Part shown: piece by piece, positions 10,605-23,177 of the stretch | Position numbering within the stretch: position 1 is the stretch's first letter | Layout of the letters: every line of letters begins with the position of its first letter | Assembly (NCBI GenBank): GCA_032209605.1 | Contig: JASFXZ010000015.1 | Span: 930,001 to 994,000 of the forward strand | Length of the DNA: 64,000 nucleotides | Reading direction: 5' to 3' | DNA from: Mactromeris polynyma | Taxonomy: Eukaryota > Mollusca > Bivalvia > Venerida > Mactridae | Program-made: the position numbers and the translations under genes | Notes under the pieces: generated by a model | Databases searched by the model: none | What the model was told of the DNA's origin: nothing | Seen by the model: only the letters and a program-made list of their open reading frames with translations

Positions 10605-10772
10605 CCTTTAATGCCAGGCACCAGGCAGGTAGTCGCACGGTAACCATTATTTACTAGTAACTAGCTGGCGGCTTACTAACCGGCCATATCAGAACGGACC
10701 CCTACCCGGATTCCAACCTTCGACATCCCGCTCCCAAGGCGGATGCCTTAACCACTCAGCCACGGGAGACGT
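10605..10772 (-). repeat. tRNA-derived SINE (CCTTGGGAGCGGG family), copy 1
   Basis: Minus strand: head TCCCGTGGCTGAGTGGTTAAG (A box) and GAAGGTTGGAATCC (decayed B box), body AGAACGGACC... reading to GCCTGGTGCCTGGCAT. Same family at 32208-32366. Confidence 0.82.
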
Positions 10773-10846
10773 ATTGGCTACCCGTGAAGTGCACCAGCTG
10801 ATATCCGAGGTCTGGTGAGCATATCTACCCGAGGAAATACCGTAAA

Positions 10847-10979
10847 ACCTCGATATTACGACCACCTATTGGGACACCTAAAAACTGGTCTTCTTATTGA
10901 GGTGGTCTTCATATTGAGGTTGAATAAAGAGCAAAACAGTGAAAATGAACTTGAAAATTGTTAATTGTTTACTGTAATA
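10847..10979. repeat. degenerate MITE of the TACAGTAAAACCTC family
   Basis: Begins TACCGTAAAACCTCGATATTA and includes TTATTGAGGTGGTCTTC and GAATAAAGAGCAAAACAGTG. Right end lost or decayed (TTTACTGTAA near 10970). Confidence 0.75.
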
Positions 10980-11530
10980 CTTTCGTACCAGACAAAGTAC
11001 CAGTGTGGCTGAATTTCACAAGAATCTTATAAGAATGTAAGCCAAATTAGATTCCGTGTTTTCGTCTCGATTTCTCTTTCAATGCCAGATGGAATATATC
11101 TTTTCCAGCACATAACTATATTGAAACCAGTTATTGGTAAATTACCCCTAACACTCGAAAGAATACGGTGAAGTGTAGTAGAAGCTATTGAATAATCGTA
11201 TTAAGAGGATCTTGACAAATTAATCTTACGTTATTTTTGACAGCAATGAAAAATGGCATTTTATTAAATCTATGAATGTACTTTTCAGACAATCAATTTA
11301 GGGTGAAATGTATGTCGTACATGCCACTTGTAACTCCTTTGTATCATATTATACACCGTTTGTTTTCAGTACTATTTCAGTCACGTACATTGATCAGAGG
11401 AACTAACTAATCACCCTGGCTTACCAACCATTACTCATTCTCGTCAGCTCTCGGGTATTTCCGTACCACTTCGTTACTCGGATAACACTTGACGTAGTTA
11501 GCCGAGGATTTCCGAATGACCATTACTATC
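10980..11530. other. no gene seen
   Basis: AT-rich; nothing recognised on either strand. Confidence 0.55.
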
Positions 11531-11712
11531 TACAGTCGGACCTCGATTTATTCGACAACCTTCTATCCGAATACTTGGTAACACGCGAAATAAATATTAG
11601 GTCCTGATAGATCTTCTAAGGCACATCGAATTGAACACGGCTATTCGAACTATGTTTTATTTGAAATGAAATTTCGGACCCGAAGAATTCCAATGACCGA
11701 GGTCCGATTGTA
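11531..11712. mobile_element. MITE with TACAGTCGGACCTCG ends (182 bp)
   Basis: Left TACAGTCGGACCTCGATTTATTCG, right GACCGAGGTCCGATTGTA; both ends present. The same family appears at 4040, 27890, 36030, 39190 and 41532. Confidence 0.85.
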
Positions 11713-13486
11713 GTTCTTCAGCAAGCAACTCACAACTTCCCCTAAATGTAATAGAATTGGAGGCCAATTGACTTTGGGCATGTTCCTCTCTTACAGAGAT
11801 TATACGCATCATTCGGGGTTTAGAATCCTATGACCAGGCCAAACTTACATTTGAGGCCACTACTTAATTTCCTTGAGGTCATGACTACACGTCTTAATTG
11901 GCCAATCAACAAGACAATCTGATTACCAATTCTAATTGCCAATTAAGATTTGATATCTGAATTATGTTGTAGCCAAAAGTTAATACGAATGCGTAGCAAA
12001 TCGAATCAAAATTAAACTGAAACATTTCGAGTTAACAACACAATTTGTATTAAATTACAATTAAAATATTTTTTGTTGAGATTCCCAGACTATTATCTGA
12101 CAAAATTTGAATCATTTGAGGCGAAGAATTGTGTTTTAATTCAAGTGCCGGGAGCCATTGTTTTAATATGACTCAAATGGAAACATATGGGCCAAGCATT
12201 TTGTTTTTATTAGTTCGAAAGAAATGGTTTATAATAAAACACTTCGGGCCAAGACTTTTGTTTTAATTGGTCGGAAGGAATCGATCGCAGATGACACAAT
12301 TTTACGTTAATGAGCGTCTCGCGATTTTCCTTAGTAACGATTCCCAGACCGCAGACGCTTGTTTAAAAAATACATAAACATGGGTTTCTGGATCAATTAG
12401 CATGTTTTAAATCAATCATCTGGATGTGTTCATCTTTATCAGAGAATGTTTGATTAAAATTTCATCACTCAAACACACGCTCCCTGACGTTAGCGGTATT
12501 AGTGGATTCAATTTATTGGTTAAAGTAATTTAAGACGTACAAACGGCTCAACCAAACGCTGATGAAAACAAAATTAAATGTAATGAAGACAGAGGGAATG
12601 AGATAAAGAATGAACGAAAGAGCGAAGGAATGAACGAACAAACAAGAATAATTTAAAGAAAGTTAGAACGTTAGTAATAGAATCAGCGCGCATTTCATAG
12701 AATACTGGTGAAATATGAAAAAAAAATGCTCGGCATTAAATAAAAATGTTGGGGTTCACTGTGAGCAGTATAAAAACGTAGGGTTTTAATTAGAAACATA
12801 TAGATCTAGACTATTTTGCATGAGTAGTCATGAATATAAATATAAAGTTTTCTTAAAAATGTGAAATTGAACCTTTGGTTTCAAATAATCGTCATCACTG
12901 TAAGACCATTATGACATGACGTCATGTGTTATATCGAAAATAATACATGGATGTTATATATGACGTCATATATTATATGATACAAATGGATGTTATTGTG
13001 CGTCATTGACGTAATTTATAATATACACGGGTGTAGGTATCCGTCTGTAACGTCATTTATAATGCAAATACACTCAAAACTCAAATACACTCAAAAATCA
13101 TGTCTTTATCCTCCGTTGACATGAATGACGTATTGAAAATTATTAACCATATTGCACATAATGTAAAACAAAATATTTCAACAAATTCGTGTCGTAGAAT
13201 TCTGACAATTACTTTTAAAAATATTCAAGGAAGGAAAAGGTATCAATTTACCTGGACAATGGATCAATTTTAATCGCATGTCAGAAAGTGGGTTCGTTTC
13301 TATTACGAGACATTTTTAATCAAACGCAGAAGAACCGTGTTTGAATGTAATTTGTTCGAACGATTTCAAAGAAACAGCTGTTGTACCCTAGTAAAAAGTG
13401 TGTTTTTGTCAATTTGAATAGGAAATTAACTGATGTAATTCCGCTGCAGAAACAGCACGGAGTGTTTGTATTGACGAATATAATGA
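11713..13486. other. no gene seen; CRE-like motifs at 12915-13020
   Basis: AT-rich. ATGACGTCAT/TGACGTCA-like palindromes at about 12916 and 12961 with repeated GTTATAT words. A purine-rich stretch (AATGAACGAAAG...) lies at 12580-12665. No coding evidence. Confidence 0.5.
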
Positions 13487-13779
13487 CGAGACAAGAAATA
13501 TCTTGAAAAAAGATGATCGGAGCTATTTGAAGGTTAAGATTGTTTGTGCAGCATAAAAAATGCCGAGATGTTACGATTGCTGGTCACGTCAGCTCCAATA
13601 TAAATTTCGGTAAATTCACAAAAAATTCAGTGGATTTCGGTAAGGTAACGTACCATTTATCGAAAGGTTAACCAATCCGCGTCAAGGTTACAAACGTTGT
13701 TCGGTTGAAGAGAAATTACCTTGGTGGTTAACGTAAGATTTGATTGGTTAACGCAACACTGATAAGCAAATGGCAAAAC
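13487..13779 (+). repeat. interspersed repeat, copy 2 of 2 in window
   Basis: Homologous to 409-712 with small indels and substitutions. The 79-codon frame that overlaps it (13744 on) is incidental. Confidence 0.85.
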
Positions 13780-13974
13780 ATGTTAGTACGACAGCGCCGA
13801 AAGAACACCACACTTAATTACGAACACAATTTGCATTTTACTGATTTAGCGTGTTGGCTTAAACATTTGAATGATAATACACAACCCTTGGTTCTACAAA
13901 ACTTCTCAAAATGTTTCTCTGTTCAGACAATTATTTTTTTGTTTAAAGATGTATACGACTTATCCGAATGTAAC

Positions 13975-14400
13975 ATATTTTGACTGGTTTCATTCAGTGT
14001 TGTTGCTAAGACACATTTAATACAAACAATTGCAATGTAGCCTATCACTGATTTGAAAAAAAAGTTATATATTTTTTTCTTTTTTCTCTTGCGTTCGTTT
14101 CAATATTATGTTCTCATATGATGTACTGTATATTTTGTACTTTGAGTGTGATTGTATGACGATATACCATGTACATGTCATCGTTCCGTTCTGTTATGTT
14201 CTGTTAAAAAAACTGGAATTGGTTTTAAACTTAGAAAAAATACAAACTTATTTTTACGACAACTACAGCCCCATACAGCATTGGTATTTTCATTAATAAT
14301 GCATATTTGTTGACGTGTTTACGACATTAACTGTGTGTTTATATTTGTTTAGGTAAAAATGAACACAAATGAGCGTAATAATATTTTAACAGAATGTCTG
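13975..14400 (+). repeat. interspersed repeat family (GCAATGTA... TAGGTAAA), diverged copy
   Basis: Shares order of words with 16080-16500 and the reverse of 30075-30440 (TTCAT(T/C)CAGT(G/A)TTGTTG, ATTGCAATGTA, GTTTAGGTAAA-ATGAACAC). Most diverged of the three. Confidence 0.6.
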
Positions 14401-15482
14401 CAACCAACGATACTGACATAGATATGGGTCTTACTATGACTAACTCTAATTAGCCCACCCTGTTTCATTTGATAAACTGCGTGTTTTATAACTTAAAAAA
14501 CACCATTAAAATATTTATATTTTGTAGTTTATGCACATATGTGAATAAATAGTGTACTTTAAATATAAATACTTTTAATAGGTATCTAAAAATGGGATGT
14601 TTTATAAAATTACAGTTTTTACGTGTGTTTTTCAGTTGAAGGTATAAGGATCAGTAGTAACAATTTTAACAATTTTAAATCAAACAGGGAAGCATGAAGA
14701 TAATAATCAATCATAAAATAAGTTATATCATTTTAAATAGGAAACATTGAAGTTTGTGCACGTATGTGAATAAATTTTGTGAATTAAATAACAAAAAAAT
14801 TATGATAATCTAAAAAACTGTTTATTCTATATTTCTATAGCCACAAATTGAGGCGGACTGACAAATCGATACGGCCGAGAGCGTTTTTTCAAGGGAGACA
14901 ATTTCGTCAATAAGCCTGCGATTTGCTTGGGATTTCTGGCAATGCTTCAAGATTTTAAAAGTAAGAGTTTGAGGTAAATATCACTTGAGATAGTTTATGT
15001 AGAAGGGATATTTAGTAAGATAAGATAACCTCACGAATAAAATAAATCCTTCTCCTTTTTACTTAAAAGTAAATATTTTAATACTTTACGTAGATAGAAC
15101 TATAATTGTATAGATATATATACATACAACTTTTTACATAACTGATATTCATTTTTAAGTTTTTTATGTGAAATTTTGCTTTTAAGTCTATAGTCTTAAT
15201 TATTTATAGTTTGGCTACACGGTAGTCATATAATATATCGTATACATGTTTAGGTCTGATGCATATGCTTGTATAGTCTCTTAGAATTCTTATTTGAATG
15301 GTTTTGTGCAATGTTTCTATGTTTTTTATTGTCTATGTATATTTTATGCTTGTACAAGGATGAGACTTTAATAAATAATACGTACATACATATATACATT
15401 TGATCTAAATTTGGGCAAGTCTTGTTCATGTTTTTCGTTACAAACATATAATTGGCGATTAAAGAATTATGTTTTGTATTTG
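14401..15482. other. no gene seen
   Basis: Very AT-rich, with TATATATACATACA-type runs. 14490-14600 and 14740-14800 share the words GTGAATAAAT and ATTTTGT. No recognisable product. Confidence 0.5.
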
Positions 15483-15700
15483 CGTGTATTTATCGTCGCC
15501 ACCGGTTTCCTATATGGGCGTCGCCTTCGAGAGAATGTTAGTCTTTTTAGATGTTTGGAGGGTAGTGCATGATACAGGAGATGCCCCATTTCCATAAATA
15601 CCCCTGGTTCTTGAACGTGCCCGATGTAAAATATCGTACATGGGACCTCGGTTTTTGTCTCATCCGAAAGACTGCAAGTACTGTTAGTACTAGTGATGGC
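15483..15700 (-). repeat. SINE tail and body (GGATGAGAC... GAGGTCCC family), diverged
   Basis: The minus strand matches the body of the SINE at 26836-27127 (CTTTCGGATGAGAC, ACCGAGGTCCC(A/G)TGTA, GGCATCTCCTGTAT, ACCGGTGGCGACGATAAA). The tRNA head is decayed. Confidence 0.78.
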
Positions 15701-15737
15701 CTAGGCAAACATAGGAACATACATTTATTACATACTA

Positions 15738-15917
15738 TTACAGTAACCTCAATATTACTTCCAGACTTGGGACCCTTGAAAACTGGTATTCTTATTGAGG
15801 TGATCTTCCTTTTTAAGTTGAATAGAGAATAAAACAGTGAAAATGGACTTGAAATTTGTGTTCTTAATTTCGAGATGGTCTTATTATTGAGGTGGACTTT
15901 AGGTGGGGTTTACAGTA
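15738..15917. mobile_element. MITE of the TACAGTAAAACCTC family
   Basis: Left TACAGTAACCTCAATATTA, right TTTAGGTGGGGTTTACAGTA, interior GAGGTGATCTT and AAAACAGTGAAAATGGACTT as in the other members. Confidence 0.8.
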
Positions 15918-16079
15918 TATAAGTATTATATAGCAAGTATACATATATCCTTATATCATTTGTAATATATTTTATTATGTAATATCGGTATATTCAGTTT
16001 TATGCGGCAGTAATGTTGGGCAGAAAAACAATACATAAGGCAAATCTACGATAAAAAATGCTCAATGTATAAAGAATCA
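15918..16079. other. no gene seen
   Basis: AT-rich; contains TTTATGCGGCAG, repeated at 16080, so it may be a partial duplicate of the next repeat's start. Confidence 0.4.
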
Positions 16080-16500
16080 TTTATGCGGCAGCTATATTTG
16101 GCAGATAACAATAACAATATGTATCTGGCTCATCTGAACATAAAATGTTTGAATTGGCTTCATCCAGTATTGTTGTTACATTGGTTAAACATCACTAATA
16201 AGAACCATTGCAATGTATAACCGATTGAAATTTTCTTTTTTTATCATATTATTAACAGTAAAAACTTGTAAAATAGCCGGATTGTAAAAAAAAGGGATGT
16301 TTTTTTAATTTTATGATGTACAAACGTCTTTTTTCAGCAAATATGGATTAATACCTTATGAGTTCATTCTTTGTTAATGCATGTTTAGTGATGTTGAACT
16401 ATAGGAAATATATTTTCAATTTTGGTTAGGTAAACAAATGAACACAAAATTAGCATAATATTACTTTAAGGCAAATGTACGATAAAAAATGCTCAATGTA
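16080..16500 (+). repeat. interspersed repeat family, copy with inverted partner at 30075-30440
   Basis: About 400 bp; shared words with the reverse of 30075-30440 include ATGTATCTGGCTCATCTGAA, TTGAATTGGCTTCATCCAGT and CATTGCAATGTATAACCGAT. Non-coding. Confidence 0.8.
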
Positions 16501-17270
16501 CAAAAAATAATGTGTAGGTTATTCTTAACGATCACTTACAAATCATGCGTGACAAGAATAAAAAAAATTGTCATTTAATTAAGGTAAGACCACTCTAATA
16601 CTCGTCATCAAGAATCTTAACTAAACTGTTTCCATGAGTTTCTGGATCACATGAGACAACTAAGTGCAAAATATTACAAAGTTTTACCCTGCCGTTTTAA
16701 AGATTTTCAAGTTTTGAGATTAAGCCAACTTGCTTTGAGAGGTCACAAATTCCACTCATGTTCTTCATGCATAAAAAATATTTTTTTAGTTCAAAATGAG
16801 CCTATTTTATCATGGATTTGTGTTATTCTTAAAAAGAAAGTGCTAGTGATATCACAAGGATAAAAAATCGAAAATAGTTTGCTTTGTAAAAAATATACGT
16901 GGTACTTCATATGCATACACCCTCCTGTAAATGACGTAATTTTTTAAGTCTCAATAAGAAATACTAATTTTTAAGGTAGCATAATCATACACAATAACGT
17001 GAGTACTCTAACATAATGGACATCAAAATTATCCTCAACACCTCTTTAACAAAATATAACAAAATGAAAAACTTTTACTGTCCAGTTTTGCTTTGATTAC
17101 ATCTTGTAATATGTATGTATCAAATTTTACCATGCAGAATTATCAAACTTTGGAGAAATATGGCATTTTTTTAGAAACAAATTGATATTATTTATATTTT
17201 ATCAATTTATATCAGTTTCCTTGTCAAAAAAAGTCAGTAAAACAAGAAATGTCATGAAAAAAGGAAAGAA
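16501..17270. other. no gene seen
   Basis: AT-rich; a 70-codon frame at 16651-16863 has no recognisable motif. Confidence 0.5.
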
Positions 17271-17277
17271 TTATTTT

Positions 17278-17352
17278 TGGGCCAAGCGGGGATTTGAACC
17301 CTAGACCTTTCGCATGTAAGGCAAGAGGCTTAACACATAGGCTAAGGATTGA
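17278..17352 (-). repeat. tRNA-like sequence, probably a SINE head
   Basis: Minus strand TCTAGGGTTCAAATCCCCGCTTGGCCCA is a good B box and acceptor side, with a Val-like anticodon loop CTTACAT. The 5' half is decayed, so I do not call a functional tRNA. Confidence 0.5.
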
Positions 17353-17591
17353 TATTGACCAAGGTATTCCAAATTAATCAAAATTTACATTCTTATTAGT
17401 GTGCTCTTACCTTAAAGTTTGCACAAAGAGTAAAATGTTCGATATTTTTTTCAAAAAATTGTAAACATGTATTTTTTATATACATAAGATGATACCTTAT
17501 TTATTTTAAGATATTATTATTATGTTTTAATCAAGTGTAGAAATTTATTGCTTAACTAAGAAGCTTGTATTAATCAGTTTGAAATAGATCT

Positions 17592-17847
17592 GGCCCCGAT
17601 CTCTCAAAGCATCTCAAATAGAAATCTCAGCTCATTTTGAGATTTTACTCAAAATGGAGACTGAGATTGAGACAAAAATCTCATTTGAATCTCTTGAAAA
17701 AAAAATGAGAAAAAAATCATCTCATCTTTTTTCATTTTTGTAATACCATATTTTGAGTCCGGTCTAAGATTTGATCAATCTCAATGATTTGAGACAATAT
17801 TTGAGTTGAGATTTAGCTCAAATCTCAATGTTCGGGAGATCGGGGCC
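17592..17847. mobile_element. MITE with GGCCCCGATCTC ends (256 bp)
   Basis: Perfect inverted ends GGCCCCGATCTC / GAGATCGGGGCC around many CTCAAA/TTTGAG words that pair with one another. Relatives at 18840-19032, 20534-20740, 22245-22451 and 61540-61668. Confidence 0.85.
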
Positions 17848-18624
17848 TGGTCTGATGTTACATTCGATTTTTTTATATTGTCTAAAAAAATACTCATTAG
17901 TGATAATTATGATTTTCATATCTTATATAGCTTTTTTTCTTGTGGTTCTGTTTTTTAGGATATTAATACTTAGTAGTCAAGATTAATGTCAGCCTCTCAA
18001 CATTTAATTTATCTATTTGTATTGTAATGTAACTCTATTCAGATTGTAAATAGAATGTCTATAATTACTGTGCCATAGTCTCGTATACTTCTTATAGAAT
18101 GGTCTCGCATGAATATGCATGTATTATTTTAATAAAATGATGTGTTATATGCAAGAATTAGACTTTAATAAAGATATATATATATGTTTAATTTCTTACA
18201 GCAATTACTTTTCACATAATTCTGTGTATGAGCCTTTAATTACGAAAATAATTATGAATAAAATACAAAAAATAATTATTTTTTTTATCTTCTCATAAAA
18301 TTTCTGCAATATTTAATACCGATTTTGTTGCTATCTACTATAAATTAAATGATATTGAAAAATTAATAATACTACAGGTATCAAAAAAGTATCAAAATCA
18401 TTTACCTCAATGCTTATCACATGGTCTTCTGTAGTATTCAGAATATGTCTATTTCCAACTTTACCGATCATATAAATACAACTTATTTTATTAAATGTTA
18501 ATCACATATCTATAGTCACACCGTTTTTATTTATTAATTAATACTACTAATTAACACAGGTTAATAAATATCCATAGCACTCACTAAATTCTAGTTAATA
18601 TCAGTGATAGCAACACGGCTCAGA
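17848..18624. other. no gene seen
   Basis: AT-rich; nothing coding recognised. Confidence 0.55.
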
Positions 18625-18839
18625 TATTGGTAATCGACTGTTAACAACCTCCGTCGTCTCTCGCTCAATATCAGTTGATATTTAAGGATTTTTTCCCGAT
18701 TGTTCAACTCTCGAGGAATCCCGCGGTGTCTCGTGTCTCGTTATCTAGATTTTGTATTTACTAAATATTCCAAGATCTATGATTGATAAGTTCCATATGC
18801 AATATACTCAAAGGTGTCGGTAACACTTGCCATCCTTGT

Positions 18840-19032
18840 CCAGATCTCCCGAAGCATCTCAGCTTTAGTGGTTGAGATTTTTCTCAACTGAGACTGGACT
18901 CAAAATCTGTATTACATCACGAAAAAATGAGAAAATGAGATGAGATTTCTATTCAAACTCAGACTCTGATGTGATCAAAATCTCAATATTGACCTGAGAT
19001 TTCATTGATATGCTTTGCGAGACCGGGGTCTG
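18840..19032. mobile_element. MITE of the GGCCCCGATCTC family inside unit 1
   Basis: Ends CCAGATCTCCCGAAGCATCTC and GCTTTGCGAGACCGGGGTCTG with CTCAA/TTGAG-rich interior. The same part in units 2 and 3 lies at 20534-20740 and 22245-22451. Confidence 0.75.
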
Positions 19033-19095
19033 TGATTCCGCAAGCAACCGACACCTTTCCGATATGCAGATACAGGACAAATGACTTTGGATTTA

Positions 19096-19668
19096 TTAAT
19101 AATAATAATAATATTACTTTATTTAAGGATGGAGGCTCGGTAAGCCTATAAGGCTTATCTCACTCGAGGTCATCCATCAAACAACATAAACATCAATAAC
19201 AAGTAATTCATATATACAATATATAGACAATACACAACATGTATACAACGCTTATTAAAACATCATAGAACAGTTTCATTACAACATGCATTACTTAACA
19301 AATACAAGACAGATGCAACAAATACAGAGAATATATATATATTGACCAATAGCAGTAGTTACCCGAGTATTACATTGTATAAAGATAAAGATACCATTTG
19401 ACATAACAGCTAGGTTTTTAACAATGAGCGGAAATGTTTTTCAGAACTTATATTGTTTGTATTAGATGGAATGATGTTCCATACTGACATTGCTTTGTAT
19501 TGGAAAGTAAATTTGTATAGTAAGATTTACAAATAGGATGCAAGATGTTATTGCTAGAAAGTGATCGATGAGAATATCATTCATATATCTAGGTCTCAGT
19601 CCACTTAAAGATTTATACACGATAACAGCTGTATGGTATAATACCCTCAGTCAAATTGTCACTGATTA
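19096..19668 (-). mobile_element. LINE 3' end with ATT-repeat tail, unit 1
   Basis: Minus strand: ORF end with YKAMSVWNIIPSNT and EKHFRSLLKT then TAG (19410-19412), a frameshift upstream (YKSLSGLRPRYMNDIL), a 3' untranslated region, AATAAAG and (ATT)n. The copies at 20805-21379 and 22515-23090 are the same insertion carried by the tandem duplication. Confidence 0.8.
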
Positions 19669-19671
19669 CAC

Positions 19672-19748
19672 ACGCCTAATCTTGGCTTCGAACCTACTTA
19701 TCTCCAAATTGACCATCGAGTGCTCTGCCGACTGAGCTAACCGGGCGA
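19672..19748 (-). repeat. tRNA-like sequence in the tandem unit
   Basis: Minus strand CGCCCGGTTAGCTCAGTCGG (A box) and GTAGGTTCGAAGCC (B box) with matching acceptor ends CGCC...GGCG. Repeated at 21383-21459 and 23094-23170. The anticodon arm is poor (GATGGTCAATTTGGAG), so it is more likely a SINE head than a tRNA gene. Confidence 0.6.
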
Positions 19749-19755
19749 CTTATAC

Positions 19756-20318
19756 TGACACTGTGAAACAATAGGTGCCCCTTACCGTTAGAATCGCTAT
19801 GGAAATGTTCAAGTGTGACACTGTGAAACAAAGGTTACCCCCCTTACCGTTAGAATCGCCATGGAAATGTTCAAGTGTGACACTGTGAAACAAAGGTTAC
19901 CCCCCTTACCGTTAGAATCGCCATGGAAATGTTCAAGTGTGACACTGTGAAACAAGAGTTACACCCCTTACCGTTAGAATCGCCATGCAAATGTTCAAGT
20001 GTGACACTGTGAAACAAATGTTGCCCCTTACCGTTAGAATCGCCATGCAAATGTTCAAGTGTGACACTGTGAAACAAGAGTTACCCCCCTTACCGTTAGA
20101 ATCGCCATGCAAATGTTCAAGTGTGACACTGTGAAACAAGAGTTACCCCCCTTACCGTTAGAATCGCCATGCAAATGTTCAAGTGTGACACTGTGAAACA
20201 AGAGTTGCCCCTTACCGTTAGAATCGCCATGCAAATGTTCAACTGTGACACTGTGAAACAAGAGTTACCCCCCTTACCGTTAGAATCGCCATGCAAATGT
20301 TCAAGTGTGACACTGTGA
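19756..20318. repeat. 62-bp minisatellite, array 1 (about 9 copies)
   Basis: Unit GACACTGTGAAACAAGAGTT, ACCCCCCTTACCGTTAGAAT, CGCCATGCAAATGTTCAAGT, GT. Variants are ATGG/ATGC and loss of two C. Short minus-strand frames are artefacts. Confidence 0.93.
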
Positions 20319-20804
20319 TATTGGTAATCGAATGTTAACAACCTCCGTCGTCTCTCGCTCAATATCAGTTGATATTTAAGGATTTTTTCCCGATTGTTCA
20401 ACTCTCGAGGAATCCCGCGATGTCTCGTGTCTCGTTATCTAGATTTTGTATTTACTAAATATTCTAAGAGCTATGATTGATAAGTTCCATATGCAATATA
20501 CTTAAAGGTGTCGGTAACACTTGCCATCCTTGTCCAGATCTCCCGAAGCATCTCAGTCTGAGCAAAGTCTCAGCTTTAGTGCTTGAGATTTTTCTCAACT
20601 GAGACTGGACTCAACATCTGTATTACCTCACGAAAAAATGTGAAAATGAGATGAGATTTCTTTTCAAACTCAGACTCTGATGTGATCAAAATCTCAATAT
20701 TGAGATTTCATTGATATGCTTTGCGGGACCGGGGTCTGTGATTCCGCAAGCAACCGACACCTTTCCGATATGCATCTGAGGTGCAGGATAAATGACTTTG
20801 AATA

Positions 20805-21379
20805 TAATAATAATAATAATAATATCACTTTATTTAAGGATGGAGGCTCGGTAAGCCTATAAGGCTTATCTCACTCGATGCCATCTAACAAACAACATAA
20901 ACATCAATAACAAGTAATTCATATATACAATATATAGACAATACACAACATGTATACAACGCTTATTAAAACATCATAGAACAGTTTCATTACAACATGC
21001 ATTACTTAACAAATACAAGACAGATGCAACAAATACAGAGAATATATATATATTGACCAATAGCAGTAGTTACCCGAGTATTACATTGTATAAAGATAAA
21101 GATACCATTTGACATAACAGCTAGGTTTTTAACAATGAGCGGAAATGTTTTTCAGAACTTATATTGTTTGTATTAGATGGAATGATGTTCCATACTGACA
21201 TTGCTTTGTATTGGAAAGTAAATTTGTATAGTAAGATTTACAAATAGGATGCAAGATGTTATTGCTAGAAAGTGATCGATGAGAATATCATTCATATATC
21301 TAGGTCTCAGTCCACTTAAAGATTTATACACGATAACAGCTGTATGGTATAATACCCTCAGTCAAATTGTCACTGATTA
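20805..21379 (-). mobile_element. LINE 3' end, unit 2 copy
   Basis: Identical to the unit 1 copy over its right part. The (AAT)n stretch is slightly longer. Confidence 0.8.
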
Positions 21380-21466
21380 CACACGCCTAATCTTGGCTTC
21401 GAACCTACTTATCTCCAAATTGACCATCGAGTGCTCTGCCGACTGAGCTAACCGGGCGACTTATAC

Positions 21467-22029
21467 TGACACTGTGAAACAATAGGTGCCCCTTACCGTT
21501 AGAATCGCTATGGAAATGTTCAAGTGTGACACTGTGAAACAAAGGTTACCCCCCTTACCGTTAGAATCGCCATGGAAATGTTCAAGTGTGACACTGTGAA
21601 ACAAAGGTTACCCCCCTTACCGTTAGAATCGCCATGGAAATGTTCAAGTGTGACACTGTGAAACAAGAGTTACACCCCTTACCGTTAGAATCGCCATGCA
21701 AATGTTCAAGTGTGACACTGTGAAACAAATGTTGCCCCTTACCGTTAGAATCGCCATGCAAATGTTCAAGTGTGACACTGTGAAACAAGAGTTACCCCCC
21801 TTACCGTTAGAATCGCCATGCAAATGTTCAAGTGTGACACTGTGAAACAAGAGTTACCCCCCTTACCGTTAGAATCGCCATGCAAATGTTCAAGTGTGAC
21901 ACTGTGAAACAAGAGTTGCCCCTTACCGTTAGAATCGCCATGCAAATGTTCAACTGTGACACTGTGAAACAAGAGTTACCCCCCTTACCGTTAGAATCGC
22001 CATGCAAATGTTCAAGTGTGACACTGTGA
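21467..22029. repeat. 62-bp minisatellite, array 2 (identical to array 1)
   Basis: Same variants in the same order as 19756-20318, showing it was copied as a block at +1711. Confidence 0.93.
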
Positions 22030-22514
22030 TATTGGTAATCGAATGTTAACAACCTCCGTCGTCTCTCGCTCAATATCAGTTGATATTTAAGGATTTTTTC
22101 CCGATTGTTCAACTCTCGAGGAATCCCGCGATGTCTCGTGTCTCGTTATCTAGATTTTGTATTTACTAAATATTCTAAGAGCTATGATTGATAAGTTCCA
22201 TATGCAATATACTTAAAGGTGTCGGTAACACTTGCCATCCTTGTCCAGATCTCCCGAAGCATCTCAGTCTGAGCAAAGTCTCAGCTTTAGTGCTTGAGAT
22301 TTTTCTCAACTGAGACTGGACTCAACATCTGTATTACCTCACGAAAAAATGTGAAAATGAGATGAGATTTCTTTTCAAACTCAGACTCTGATGTGATCAA
22401 AATCTCAATATTGAGATTTCATTGATATGCTTTGCGGGACCGGGGTCTGTGATTCCGCAAGCAACCGACACCTTTCCGATATGCATCTGAGGTGCAGGAT
22501 AAATGACTTTGAAT

Positions 22515-23090
22515 ATAATAATAATAATAATAATATCACTTTATTTAAGGATGGAGGCTCGGTAAGCCTATAAGGCTTATCTCACTCGATGCCATCTATC
22601 AAACAACATAAACATCAATAACAAGTAATTCATATACACAATATATAGACAATACACAACATGCATACAACGCTAATTAAAACATCATAGAACAGTTGCA
22701 TTACAACATGCATTACTTAACAAATACAAGACAGATGCATCAAATACAGAGAAAATATATATATTGACCAATAGCAGCAGTTACCCGAGTAGTACGTTGT
22801 ATAACGATAAAGATACTATTTGACATAACAGCTAGGTTTTTAACAATGAGCGGAAATGTTTTTCAGAACTGATATTTTTTGTATTAGATGGAATGATGTT
22901 CCATACTGACTTGGCTTTGTATTGGAAAGTAAATTTGTATAGTAAGATTTACAAATAGGATGCAAGATGTTATTGCTAGAAAATGATCGAAGAGAATATT
23001 ATTCATATATCTAGGTCTCAGTCCACTTAAAGATTTATACACGAGAACAGCTATATGATATAATACCCTCAGTCAAATTGTCACTGATTA
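22515..23090 (-). mobile_element. LINE 3' end, unit 3 copy
   Basis: Same insertion, diverged by substitutions (for example GTATTAGATGG kept, TATTGTTTG changed to TATTTTTTG). Confidence 0.78.
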
Positions 23091-23177
23091 CACACGCCTA
23101 ATCTTGGCTTCGAACCTACTCATCTCCAAATTGACCATCGAGTGCTCTGCCGACTGAGCTAACCGGGCGGCTTATAC

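Larger units (their letters stand above)
18625..20318. repeat. 1.7-kb tandem unit 1
   Basis: Order within the unit: ATATTGGTAATCG start, GATCTCCCGAAGC MITE, ATT-tailed LINE 3' end (minus), a tRNA-like segment, then a 62-bp minisatellite. The right part (about 19190 on) is identical to unit 2; the left part differs from units 2 and 3 at scattered sites. Confidence 0.9.
20319..22029. repeat. 1.7-kb tandem unit 2 (chimera), period 1711 bp
   Basis: The left part (20319 to about 20890) matches unit 3; the right part (about 20900-22029) matches unit 1 exactly at +1711. The switch lies between 20880 (GATGCCATCT as in unit 3) and 20930 (CATATATACA as in unit 1). Confidence 0.9.
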